The notes below the pieces were generated by a model, which was given only the letters and a program-made list of their open reading frames with translations, did not search any database and was not told the DNA's origin. Shown here in pieces: positions 1 to 6,420 of a DNA stretch of 7,100 bases. This DNA comes from Candidatus Mediterraneibacter gallistercoris (GTDB lineage Bacteria > Bacillota_A > Clostridia > Lachnospirales > Lachnospiraceae): NCBI GenBank assembly GCA_019119745.1, contig DWWI01000143.1, forward strand, positions 1 to 7,100. The letters are read 5' to 3'. Both the position numbers and the translations under genes were made by a program. Within the stretch, counting starts at the first letter, position 1. Each line of letters starts with the position of its first letter.

Positions 1-1099
1 ATGCCGCAACTGAAACAATGCCAAGTGCCTGTATGCCAAGCTGTTTGAATCCGCCGCCGTAGAAGAGTCCGGGTGCCACGCCGTCGCCGCCGTTGCTGAA
101 CAGTCCGACTGCAAGAGTTCCCCACATACCATTTACCATATGGACGGATACCGCTCCTACCGGATCATCAATCTTGGCTATATTGTCGAAGAATTCAACA
201 GAAAGCACTACAAGGAAACCTGCGATCAGTCCGATAAAGAATGCGCCCACCGGGGTAACGCAGTCACACGGCGCCGTAATTGCAACAAGGCCTGCAAGAG
301 CAGCATTAAATGTCATGGATACATCCGGCTTGCCGTAACGCAGCCATGTGAAGATCATTGCTACAACTGTAGATACAGCTGCTGCAAGGTTTGTATTGAA
401 CATGACAAGAGAGGCAAGCTCCATGTCCGCATCTGTCGTCATCGCCACTGTAGAACCGCCGTTGAAACCGAACCAGCAGAACCAGAGGATAAATACACCA
501 AGAGCCATTGCTGTCATATTATGGCCCGGAATTGCTCTCGCCTTGCCGTTCTTATCGTATTTTCCGATACGGGGTCCAAGCATTGCAGCTCCGAGACATG
601 CGATCAAGCCTCCTACCATATGTACACAGGTAGAACCTGCGAAATCATGGAAGTTCAGGGATGAAAGCCAGCCGCCGCCCCAGATCCAGTGACCCGAGAT
701 CGGATATACGATCAGGCTGATCGCCGCACTGTAAATACAGTAAGCCTTGAAATTCGTACGCTCCGCCATGGATCCGGATACGATCGTCGCTGCAGTCGCA
801 CAGAACACAGTCTGGAAGATAGCGTAACACCATGTAGGAAGTGTTCCGAAATCATAGCTTCCCTGAATTAAAGGATCCAGTCCGCCGATCAGCGGACCGC
901 TGCCCGCAAACATGATTCCGAATCCGATCAGCCAGTAGCACGGTGTTCCGATACAGAAATCCATCATATTCTTCATGAGAATATTTCCCGTATTCTTCGC
1001 CCGGGTAAGTCCCGCCTCACAAAGTGAGAATCCTGCCTGCATAAAGAACACCAGAATGGCCGCAACCAGAACCCACATTACATCTGTTGCCGAATACAT
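1..1099 (-). CDS. amt: Ammonium transporter Amt, 3' end beyond window
   Basis: Ammonium channel of the Amt/MEP/Rh family in the cytoplasmic membrane, which takes up ammonium for assimilation by glutamine synthetase. The minus-strand frame is open from the ATG at 1099 to the window edge (366 codons). Family signatures are clear: an N-terminal FFMQAGFSLCEAGL segment (residues 18-31), GHWIWGGGWL (136-145), DFAGSTCVHMVGG (152-164) with the conserved Asp152 and the first pore His160, GFNGGSTV (211-218), and DDPVGAVSVHMVNG (311-324) with the second pore His320. The twin histidines and the Asp that organise the pore are thus intact. Roughly the last tenth or more of the protein is missing, so I cannot tell whether a P-II (GlnB-like) domain or gene follows. 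The start is fixed by GGAGGAG at 1111-1105, five bases upstream of the ATG, and by residues matching the usual N terminus. It has its own promoter and a structured leader (1132-1287). Confidence 0.97.
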   Translation of the reverse strand, partial: MYSATDVMWVLVAAILVFFMQAGFSLCEAGLTRAKNTGNILMKNMMDFCIGTPCYWLIGFGIMFAGSGPLIGGLDPLIQGSYDFGTLPTWCYAIFQTVFCATAATIVSGSMAERTNFKAYCIYSAAISLIVYPISGHWIWGGGWLSSLNFHDFAGSTCVHMVGGLIACLGAAMLGPRIGKYDKNGKARAIPGHNMTAMALGVFILWFCWFGFNGGSTVAMTTDADMELASLVMFNTNLAAAVSTVVAMIFTWLRYGKPDVSMTFNAALAGLVAITAPCDCVTPVGAFFIGLIAGFLVVLSVEFFDNIAKIDDPVGAVSVHMVNGMWGTLAVGLFSNGGDGVAPGLFYGGGFKQLGIQALGIVSVAA

Positions 1100-1131
1100 A
1101 ATATCTCCTCCTTTTGATTTTTCCGGGGAAC

Positions 1132-1174
1132 AAAAAAGTGCACCGACGGGAGTGATCACTTCCCATTGATGCAC
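1132..1174 (-). terminator. Terminator-like hairpin in the amt leader (possible attenuator)
   Basis: Read on the minus strand, an outer GUGCA/UGCAC stem (1174-1170 with 1142-1138) encloses an internal loop and an inner stem. The inner stem pairs GGG (1164-1162) with CCC (1150-1148) and continues through the self-complementary AGTGATCACT. The structure ends directly in six U (1137-1132). It lies after the predicted amt transcription start and about 20 bases before the amt ribosome binding site, so it cannot serve as amt's own terminator. It could be a leader attenuator. The stem is interrupted and only moderately strong, and I found no clear competing antiterminator. Confidence 0.5.
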
Positions 1175-1201
1175 CTCTTTGTACCGAAAGGTATTTTTAT
1201 G

Positions 1202-1251
1202 ATAAAAGCAAAGGCGCTTCGGAAATTCATCCAAAGCGCCTTTGCTTTTAT
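1202..1251 (-). repeat. Long perfect hairpin at the 5' end of the amt leader
   Basis: An 18-bp perfect inverted repeat (1202-1219 with 1234-1251) continues inward on the minus-strand RNA as a G.U pair and three more pairs, giving a 22-bp uninterrupted stem with a 6-base loop (1224-1229). The outer arm begins at about the transcription start predicted from the upstream promoter. It could be a 5'-end stabilising stem or part of a regulatory leader. It could also terminate the upstream hydrolase operon, although the downstream TTTTAT is a weak T-tract. The repeat is seen directly; the role is inferred. Confidence 0.75.
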
Positions 1252-1258
1252 GCATAAG

Positions 1259-1287
1259 ACTTTACTCTTTCTCTCTTCTGATGTCAA
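1259..1287 (-). promoter_or_regulatory. Predicted amt promoter
   Basis: On the minus strand a perfect -35 TTGACA (1287-1282) is followed after exactly 17 bases by TAAAGT (1264-1259; four of six matches to TATAAT). The predicted start is near 1252, which would give a leader of about 150 bases before the amt ATG. No -24/-12 sigma-54 element was seen. Confidence 0.6.
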
Positions 1288-1344
1288 GATAGTGTTAAGA
1301 TTTTGCTAAAATTTGTTAATATTTATAGTTTTGATACGAAATTA

Positions 1345-2244
1345 TCATTCCTTTTTCTCTGTTTTTACTGTATTATCTATATATTTTTTTATAAATGCAA
1401 CCTCATCATCATTTGCCTCCCGTGCCAGATCCGAACGCATATCCACATGGAATACATGTCCTGTATTCTCATTCCCATAGATCTTATACTCGCACGGAAC
1501 GCCTTTTTCCATAAGGAGCTCTGCCATCGGTTCACACTGATCCATAAGGAAATCTCCTTTTGAGGTGAGCAGATAAGCCGGCGGAAACTTCTCCGTCACA
1601 TAGTCAAGTACATCCAGTTTCTTTCCGTACACTGACGGATGTTCCGTAAAATAATCTATCATCAGTTTATTCTCCGAGATTTCAGATGCCCTTTTTCTCA
1701 GATCATACATTCCGCAGTTAAGTCCCACTGCTCTCAGACGGAAAGCCGGCGGAACAACTTCCATCACTTCGGCGTATTCCGGATTCGAGCAGATGACCGC
1801 ATACTGACTGGCAAGCTGCGCTCCGGCGGAATCTCCGACCAGCGCCACTCTGTCCATATCAAAGCCATAGATATCCGCTTTTTTACAGATCCACTCCATT
1901 ACAAGATTCAGATCAAAGATCGGAGCAGGGAATTTAAACTTCGGCGCCAGATGATAGTTAAAGCTGACCACCGCAAAGCCTCTCCGCGCCAGATCCATGC
2001 AATAAAACTGATACTGCTTCGTACTTCCGTATACATATCCGCCTCCGTGGACATTTACAATGACCGGCAGTTTACCCTTTAAATTTTTCGGCCTGTACAC
2101 ATCCAGAGTATTCCACTTCACATCCAGGCCGTAGGGGATATCATTAATCCGCAGAATATCGTCCGGTGTGGTATTAAGTCCGCGGTCTCTTTTCGCATCT
2201 GAATGACCGGCCATCAGACGGAAACTTAACGATTGTAAAGACAT
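1345..2244 (-). CDS. Alpha/beta hydrolase, HSL (family IV) esterase/lipase type
   Basis: Predicted cytoplasmic carboxylic-ester hydrolase of the hormone-sensitive-lipase group; the substrate is unknown. With the ATG at 2244 it has 299 residues, the usual family length. The oxyanion-hole motif HGGGY is at residues 66-70 and the nucleophile elbow GDSAG at 137-141 (Ser139). The likely catalytic acid is Asp231 in KGDFLMDQC and the likely base is His263 in TGHVFH, so the triad looks complete. There is no signal peptide. A GTG start at 2253 is possible but is less likely, because its G is the last base of the AAGGAG at 2258-2253, which sits eight bases before the ATG. It is the third gene of a compact operon, beginning 24 bases after the HEPN stop codon, so it is probably co-transcribed with the MNT-HEPN pair. 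No strong dedicated terminator follows; the hairpin at 1202-1251 is the nearest candidate. Confidence 0.9.
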   Translation of the reverse strand: MSLQSLSFRLMAGHSDAKRDRGLNTTPDDILRINDIPYGLDVKWNTLDVYRPKNLKGKLPVIVNVHGGGYVYGSTKQYQFYCMDLARRGFAVVSFNYHLAPKFKFPAPIFDLNLVMEWICKKADIYGFDMDRVALVGDSAGAQLASQYAVICSNPEYAEVMEVVPPAFRLRAVGLNCGMYDLRKRASEISENKLMIDYFTEHPSVYGKKLDVLDYVTEKFPPAYLLTSKGDFLMDQCEPMAELLMEKGVPCEYKIYGNENTGHVFHVDMRSDLAREANDDEVAFIKKYIDNTVKTEKKE

Positions 2245-2252
2245 AATGTTCA

Positions 2253-2258
2253 CTCCTT
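2253..2258 (-). promoter_or_regulatory. Ribosome binding site of the hydrolase gene (decides the start)
   Basis: AAGGAG on the minus strand, eight bases before the ATG at 2244. An in-frame GTG at 2253-2251 overlaps its last base and would lack a ribosome binding site of its own, so the ATG is preferred. Confidence 0.75.
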
Positions 2259-2268
2259 ATCTTCTGTA

Positions 2269-2703
2269 TTATTTCTGTTCAATCTCACTCGTTGTCCGTA
2301 AGACAAAGTCCCGACACAGACACACCGCTTTATCTGCTCTGTCTATATCCCTCTCTGTGGGAATAAAGCTGTCATCTCCCGGATATCTGGTTGTAAAATA
2401 AAATCCATCGATCCGGTCTAATGCGCTCTCCGTTTCATCCGGAATATCAATGCCCATGTCGCCTGATATATAGCGCATCAGTCTCCTCAGACTGTGTGTC
2501 CGTAAAACACTTTCCTTGGATGCTGCTTCAGATTCATTTTCCGGATGAGCACATTCAGAAACAAGATGTTTCAAATATCTCTCACATATACTCTGTCCTA
2601 AAGCGGCAAGCGCTGATCCTTTATTTCCGCTGTCATATGACTGTCTGAAAAATTTATAGTCATTTTCGGCAAATTCTGCATAAGTATTCATTCGTCCTGC
2701 CAT
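2269..2703 (-). CDS. HEPN domain protein, partner of an MNT nucleotidyltransferase
   Basis: All-helical HEPN-domain protein of 144 residues, most like the HEPN group of PF05168 judged from memory. Evidence is the pattern ALAALGQSICERYLKHL (31-47), then a THSLRRLM segment (69-76), and FYFTTRYPGDD (101-111) with the Tyr-Pro motif typical of this group. Such proteins usually pair with a minimal nucleotidyltransferase; in type VII toxin-antitoxin pairs the HEPN partner is an RNase that the MNT protein inactivates by adding AMP. Here I find no R-x(4-6)-H motif: the three histidines (46, 53, 70) have no arginine at that distance. RNase toxicity is therefore not supported by sequence and the protein may act otherwise. 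The start at 2703 follows a purine-rich AGGGAG at about 2715-2710. The gene overlaps the end of the MNT gene by 16 bases, which suggests translational coupling. Confidence 0.85.
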   Translation of the reverse strand: MAGRMNTYAEFAENDYKFFRQSYDSGNKGSALAALGQSICERYLKHLVSECAHPENESEAASKESVLRTHSLRRLMRYISGDMGIDIPDETESALDRIDGFYFTTRYPGDDSFIPTERDIDRADKAVCLCRDFVLRTTSEIEQK

Positions 2704-3071
2704 ATGTCTCTCCCTTCTTTTTTTATATTTTCAAAATAAAGCGTATGCTCGTCTTTCCATTCATCACCTATCACAACTTTTAAATCCACTTCGGGCATAT
2801 CCAACTGTCCCGGATTCACGCGGCTTTTCAGGAGGATGATCTCATCCCTGAGCTTATTGATATCAAATGTCGGTTTCAATTCCAACATCAGATCTACATC
2901 GCTCCGATAAGTCTGTTCCTCTCTCACGCAGCTCCCATACAAATACAATTTCGACACATAAGGAGCCACCGGTGATTCCTCGATCTGTCGGCGGGCATAC
3001 TCGATAGCTTTCTCACTGCGTTCTCTATAAATTTCTCTTACCTTAGGTGAATTTTTATCTGAAACGATCAT
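2688..3071 (-). CDS. Minimal nucleotidyltransferase (MNT), likely antitoxin-type partner of HEPN
   Basis: Small nucleotidyltransferase of the DNA polymerase beta fold, 127 residues. The GS-x10-DxD active-site signature is exact: Gly46-Ser47, then Asp58 and Asp60 in the run GSCVREEQTYRSDVDL. A third acidic residue, Asp96 in PEVDLKVV, fits the third metal ligand, so the enzyme looks catalytically competent. Characterised MNT partners of HEPN proteins transfer AMP to the HEPN protein; that activity here is inferred from family and from the overlapping HEPN gene. The ATG at 3071 follows an AGAGG-type ribosome binding site. It is the first gene of the three-gene operon and is preceded by an extended -10 promoter at 3137-3129. 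A free-standing transferase acting on other targets is the alternative. Confidence 0.9.
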   Translation of the reverse strand: MIVSDKNSPKVREIYRERSEKAIEYARRQIEESPVAPYVSKLYLYGSCVREEQTYRSDVDLMLELKPTFDINKLRDEIILLKSRVNPGQLDMPEVDLKVVIGDEWKDEHTLYFENIKKEGRDIWQDE

Positions 3072-3128
3072 GACTGCCTCTTTTCATATCATATAATATT
3101 GTTCAATGAATGACACATATCTATAGTT

Positions 3129-3137
3129 ATTATATCA
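3129..3137 (-). promoter_or_regulatory. Extended -10 promoter of the MNT-HEPN-hydrolase operon
   Basis: On the minus strand TGATATAAT (3137-3129) is a perfect extended -10 (TGnTATAAT). No good -35 is present 17 bases upstream, which is common for extended -10 promoters. The predicted start is near 3122, about 50 bases before the MNT start codon. Confidence 0.6.
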
Positions 3138-3288
3138 TATTTGTCTGTGTATTCTACAGTCATTTTCATGTCCCCTTAGGATGCCCATTTATCCCCGCGA
3201 GCATCGAGCCAAGCGGATATGTTTGTATGTCCAATTGACTTCCTTACACGCTGCATTGTATCTATACATAGATTTAACAATTCTCCGC
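3138..3288. other. Remainder of the 311-base divergent intergenic region
   Basis: The gap 3072-3382 separates the minus-strand MNT operon from the plus-strand MerR-type gene and carries one promoter for each. In the rest I see no gene. An additional TTGACT at 3235-3240 is followed after 18 bases by TATCTA (3259-3264), with TTACA inside the spacer. This faintly resembles the true promoter 54 bases downstream but lacks its symmetric repeat, and I make no call on it. A plus-strand open frame starting at 3181 has no ribosome binding site and no recognisable product. Confidence 0.5.
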
Positions 3289-3319
3289 TTGACTGTAAAC
3301 CCGCTTTACACCGTATACT
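3289..3319 (+). promoter_or_regulatory. MerR-type promoter/operator with 19-bp spacer (autoregulation)
   Basis: TTGACT (3289-3294) and TATACT (3314-3319) are separated by 19 bases instead of the usual 17. A perfect inverted repeat, TGTAAA-N5-TTTACA (3294-3310), lies across the spacer, offset towards the -35. Over-long spacers with a symmetric operator between the two elements are the hallmark of promoters activated by MerR-family proteins through DNA distortion. Since the next gene (3383) encodes a MerR-type protein, autoregulation is the simplest reading. The predicted transcript starts near 3326. Confidence 0.8.
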
Positions 3320-3382
3320 CTATACAAACAACAACCGGACAAAGGCAAGCTTATCCGGCGCAATGAAAGGGGAATATCACCC

Positions 3383-4897
3383 ATGACGATCAGGGAAATC
3401 GAAGAGCTCTCCGGCATGACGAGAGCCAATATCAGATTTTATGAAAAAGAGGGGCTTATCACGCCCGAGAGAAATTCAAACGGATACAGAAATTATTCCG
3501 AAGAAGATCTGAGTATTTTAAAACGTATCCGGCTTCTTCGTACTCTCCATCTCAGTCTGGAAGATATCAAATCCTTAAGCCGTAATGAACAGGAGCTCTC
3601 CGGACTGCTGATTCGACACCTTACGGCTCTAAAAAAGGAACAGCAGGCCCTTGGACATTCTGTAAAAGTCTGCGAACAGCTCTGTAAAGATCGGGCTGTT
3701 TACAGCAGCTTTGATGCACAGCACTATCTTGATCTTCTTGACACTTCGGTTTCGGAATTGCCTTCAGAATTGAAGGAAGATACGATGCCGAAAGTAACTT
3801 CGCCGTGGATCAGATACTTCGCGCGGAGTATAGATGCAGCCATATATATGATCCTGTGGAATATGTTTCTGTCCCTCGTCCTTCACATCAATATTATGGA
3901 AACGGGATTCGCCGGTCTTGTTGCGGATCTTATTGCATATAACTGCCTTTTTCTTCTGGCAGAACCGCTCATGCTGTCCCGGTTCGGAACGACGCCGGGC
4001 AAGTTCTTGTTCGGCCTGCGCGTGACAGCAGAAACCGGAGCACGGCTGACACACGGCGAAGCACTTCACCGGACTTGGACTGTACTGAAAAAAGGCTGTG
4101 GCTTCAATCTTCCCGTATACTGGATCATACGGATGTATAAGTCCTACAGAGCCTGTAAAGACGGAGAGACACTTGACTGGGAGCAGGAAACGCTCCTCTG
4201 GCTGAACGACAGGTATATTCCGCTGAAAGTATCTGGCTCTGTCGTCATCCTGACTCTGTTAAACACACTGGCTTTACTTCTTGTATGGCAGGCAGGCGCC
4301 CTGCCGCAGAACAGAGGTGATCTGACTGTTGAGCAGTACGCGGAAAATTTTAATGATATGGAGAAATATTTCGGTATCGACCGGCAGCTGAACCTGCCCG
4401 GAGATTCATCCTTTTACGGAATTTTGATGGATGATTCCCGCCTGATCCTGAACAAAGACGGGGAATGGGAAAAGATGCCGGGAACTCCTTATGTCACCGG
4501 GACTTCAGAGAACTATGCAGAACTTCCGCAGCTTGATTACACAGTAGAAGACGGTGTAATAACCGGTCTGAATTTTTCTGCATCCTATGAAAATGAAGAT
4601 ATAACGATTGCATCCTATGGCGATCTGATGGCAGTCTCTGCCCTTGCTTTTCTGTGCGCACAAGACGACTACCATCTTCTTCCTGACGCGCCTTCTCTCC
4701 TTTACACGCAGATTAAGCTGAACGGAGACAATTTCTCCGGCTTCACAATAAACGAAGCCGGAGTGACTGTCAGCTGTACAGTCGAATATGAAGGATACGA
4801 GCTGCGTCCGGATGTGTGGAGCACGGATCAGGTGCTTGTCCCGGCATACGAAAGCAAGCCTTCATTTTCCATCAATTTTTCCGTTACAAAGGCATAA
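3383..4897 (+). CDS. MerR-family regulator fused to an RDD membrane domain and an unrecognised C-terminal domain
   Basis: A one-protein membrane-bound transcription factor (504 residues; ordinary MerR proteins have 110-280). Residues 1-70 are a MerR winged helix: TIREIEELSGMTRANIRFYEKEGLI, then NGYRNYSEEDL. Residues about 71-120 form the dimerisation helix region. Residues 141-280 are an RDD domain: RYFARSIDAAIY opening a first hydrophobic helix (about 149-170), a second (about 176-198), then FGTTPGKFLFGLRV (201-214) and a GFNLPVYWIIRMY segment. A strong transmembrane helix spans about 284-303, preceded by basic residues. Residues 305-504 are acidic, aromatic-rich and unlike any family I know; a beta-rich sensor domain is a guess. 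By the positive-inside rule the C-terminal domain is probably outside the cell, but a fourth spanning segment would place it in the cytoplasm. The start follows GAAAGGGG at 3365-3372 with 10-base spacing. The gene has its own MerR-type promoter and converges with the MATE gene. Target and ligand are unknown. Confidence 0.9.
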   Translation: MTIREIEELSGMTRANIRFYEKEGLITPERNSNGYRNYSEEDLSILKRIRLLRTLHLSLEDIKSLSRNEQELSGLLIRHLTALKKEQQALGHSVKVCEQLCKDRAVYSSFDAQHYLDLLDTSVSELPSELKEDTMPKVTSPWIRYFARSIDAAIYMILWNMFLSLVLHINIMETGFAGLVADLIAYNCLFLLAEPLMLSRFGTTPGKFLFGLRVTAETGARLTHGEALHRTWTVLKKGCGFNLPVYWIIRMYKSYRACKDGETLDWEQETLLWLNDRYIPLKVSGSVVILTLLNTLALLLVWQAGALPQNRGDLTVEQYAENFNDMEKYFGIDRQLNLPGDSSFYGILMDDSRLILNKDGEWEKMPGTPYVTGTSENYAELPQLDYTVEDGVITGLNFSASYENEDITIASYGDLMAVSALAFLCAQDDYHLLPDAPSLLYTQIKLNGDNFSGFTINEAGVTVSCTVEYEGYELRPDVWSTDQVLVPAYESKPSFSINFSVTKA

Positions 4898-4898
4898 A

Positions 4899-6263
4899 TC
4901 AATTCCGACTGTCTGCAACAGCTGAACTGCTGCCAAACTTGTGCATCTTATAGAAATAGTAAGGCACAAGCGGAATCAGGGCCGCGATCCATGCCGCCGG
5001 ATCTGAAAGGCATACACCAGCAAAGCTTGTATGTCCGGCTACGATCATAACAATGGCGCTTCTGGCCACAAGTTCGAAGATGCCTCCCAGCATCGGCACA
5101 AGACCGTATCCCATTCCCTGCAGTGTATTTCTATAGAGGAAGATGCTGCCGAGGAACGGATAGCACCAGAATACCGTATGGAAGTACGTCACGGAAGCAT
5201 TCACCACTTCTGTCTCTGACGGGCTGATGAACAGCCATGTCATATATTTACCGCCAAAATACATAACCACCATAAGGACAACACTCCATATGAGGATCAT
5301 GATCTGGGTACAGCGCACTCCCTGTTTTACCCGGTCCATCCTTCCCGCTCCCCGGTTCTGTCCCACATACGTGGCGATCGTTGCGCCAAACGCTGTAAAT
5401 ACTGTTGCGATCAGGTTCTGGAGCTTTCCTGCCGCAGAGAAGCCCGCCATATAAATCTCACCGTATATATTCACCGCTCCCTGTACGATGATCGTACCGA
5501 TAGCCGTGATGGAGAACTGTAATCCCATAGGGATGCCAAGCGCCAGAAGTCTACCGAAGCTTTCAAGACTGATCTTAAAATCTTCCCGTTTCAGGTGCAG
5601 GATCGGGAAACGCTTCAGTATGTAAATAAAACAGAGCAGGGCTGAGATTCCCTGTGCGATCACGGTCGCATATGCGCAGCCTTCCACACCCATCCCGAAT
5701 ATAACAATAAATGCAATATCTAGCACTACATTGATTGCCGCCGAGATGACAAGAAAATACAGCGGGGATTTGGAATCGCCCAGCGCCCTTAAAAAAGCCG
5801 CCAGAGAGTTATACGCTGCAGTGACAATAAGCCCTGCATAAATAATCCCCATATACAGTTTCACATCCGGCATGATGTCATCCGAATAGTTCATGAGTCT
5901 CAGGATCGGCTCGTTCGCAATCAGCAGACCGGCTGTCATGAGAATCGCAAATGCCGCAGCCAGATAAACTGACATTGCCACATAATGGCGCATTCGGTCA
6001 TACTGCTTTGCCCCGAACCACTGGGATACGAGAATCGCGAAACCGCTGCTCAGTCCATTGAGCCATCCGGTCACAAAAAACATCAGCGAACCTGTGCTTC
6101 CGATCGCCGCCAGAGCAGTTACGCCGATGAACTGCCCCGCTACGATAGAATCTGCTATATTATAAAACTGCTGAAAGACATTGCCCAGAAACATCGGAAT
6201 CATAAATCGTATAATCAGTTTGACCGGGCTGCCCGTCGTCATGTCATGTATCTTATTGTCCAT
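4899..6263 (-). CDS. MATE-family multidrug/toxin efflux pump
   Basis: Twelve-helix cation-coupled (Na+ or H+) efflux transporter of the MATE family in the cytoplasmic membrane; the substrate cannot be told from sequence. With the ATG at 6263 it has 454 residues, the normal length. Hallmarks are MTTGSP at the N terminus followed by IPMFLGNVFQQFYNIADSIV (residues 22-41), ALAAIGST in helix 2, LRALGDSKSPLYF between the fourth and fifth segments, and a second-half repeat around AGFSAAGKLQNLIATVFTAFGATIATYVGQNRGAG. The frame remains open upstream to an ATG at 6326, but that codon lies upstream of the predicted transcription start (near 6303). The ATG at 6263 has AGGGGG six bases ahead and gives the family's usual N terminus. 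It is monocistronic. Its stop codon is one base from that of the convergent MerR-RDD gene, with no terminator between. Nothing in its promoter resembles the MerR-type operator, so control by the neighbouring regulator is possible but unsupported. Confidence 0.95.
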   Translation of the reverse strand: MDNKIHDMTTGSPVKLIIRFMIPMFLGNVFQQFYNIADSIVAGQFIGVTALAAIGSTGSLMFFVTGWLNGLSSGFAILVSQWFGAKQYDRMRHYVAMSVYLAAAFAILMTAGLLIANEPILRLMNYSDDIMPDVKLYMGIIYAGLIVTAAYNSLAAFLRALGDSKSPLYFLVISAAINVVLDIAFIVIFGMGVEGCAYATVIAQGISALLCFIYILKRFPILHLKREDFKISLESFGRLLALGIPMGLQFSITAIGTIIVQGAVNIYGEIYMAGFSAAGKLQNLIATVFTAFGATIATYVGQNRGAGRMDRVKQGVRCTQIMILIWSVVLMVVMYFGGKYMTWLFISPSETEVVNASVTYFHTVFWCYPFLGSIFLYRNTLQGMGYGLVPMLGGIFELVARSAIVMIVAGHTSFAGVCLSDPAAWIAALIPLVPYYFYKMHKFGSSSAVADSRN

Positions 6264-6269
6264 ATCTGT

Positions 6270-6275
6270 CCCCCT
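6270..6275 (-). promoter_or_regulatory. Ribosome binding site of the MATE gene (decides the start)
   Basis: AGGGGG on the minus strand, six bases before the ATG at 6263. It supports this start over the in-frame ATG at 6326. Confidence 0.65.
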
Positions 6276-6309
6276 GATTCTCTTTTTTCCTCTTTGTAGA
6301 CCGTGGGTA

Positions 6310-6338
6310 ATTATACGCCCAAACATCAGCCGTTACAA
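6310..6338 (-). promoter_or_regulatory. Predicted MATE promoter
   Basis: On the minus strand TTGTAA (6338-6333) is followed after 17 bases by a perfect TATAAT (6315-6310). The start is predicted near 6303, leaving a leader of about 40 bases. The spacer has the standard length and no inverted repeat, so it is not a MerR-type promoter. Confidence 0.65.
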
Positions 6339-6420
6339 GTGCAATTTTTTTATCGAACAGTATAAATTTTAATCGGCTTTTATGATGCAGTTTTACTTGC
6401 TATAATTTGCCACATAAAAC

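Noticed and set aside
93..871. Plus-strand and off-frame open frames over the amt region
   Set aside because: They lie opposite a frame with an unmistakable Amt sequence, have no ribosome binding sites, and have Cys/His/Arg-rich shadow-type composition.
1202..1251. ANTAR-protein target (twin hairpins with A1/G4 hexaloops) controlling amt, as known in nitrogen genes
   Set aside because: The hairpin does have a 6-base loop, but read on the amt strand it is UGAAUU, without A at position 1 or G at position 4. The next hairpin also lacks such a hexaloop.
3181..3366. Small plus-strand open frame in the divergent intergenic region
   Set aside because: No ribosome binding site, overlaps the MerR-type promoter, and no recognisable product.
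6264..6326. Longer MATE protein starting at the ATG at 6326
   Set aside because: It would add 21 residues of basic, non-family sequence, and its start lies upstream of the predicted transcription start. The ATG at 6263 has its own AGGGGG.
4899..6338. MATE pump as a direct target of the neighbouring MerR-type regulator
   Set aside because: The pump promoter has a normal 17-bp spacer and no inverted repeat like the one at 3294-3310, and the genes are convergent rather than divergent. Neighbourhood alone is not enough.
6398..6406. Plus-strand extended -10-like TGCTATAAT
   Set aside because: It has no good -35 and no plus-strand gene downstream, and it points directly into the enolase terminator. 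Probably an AT-rich coincidence.
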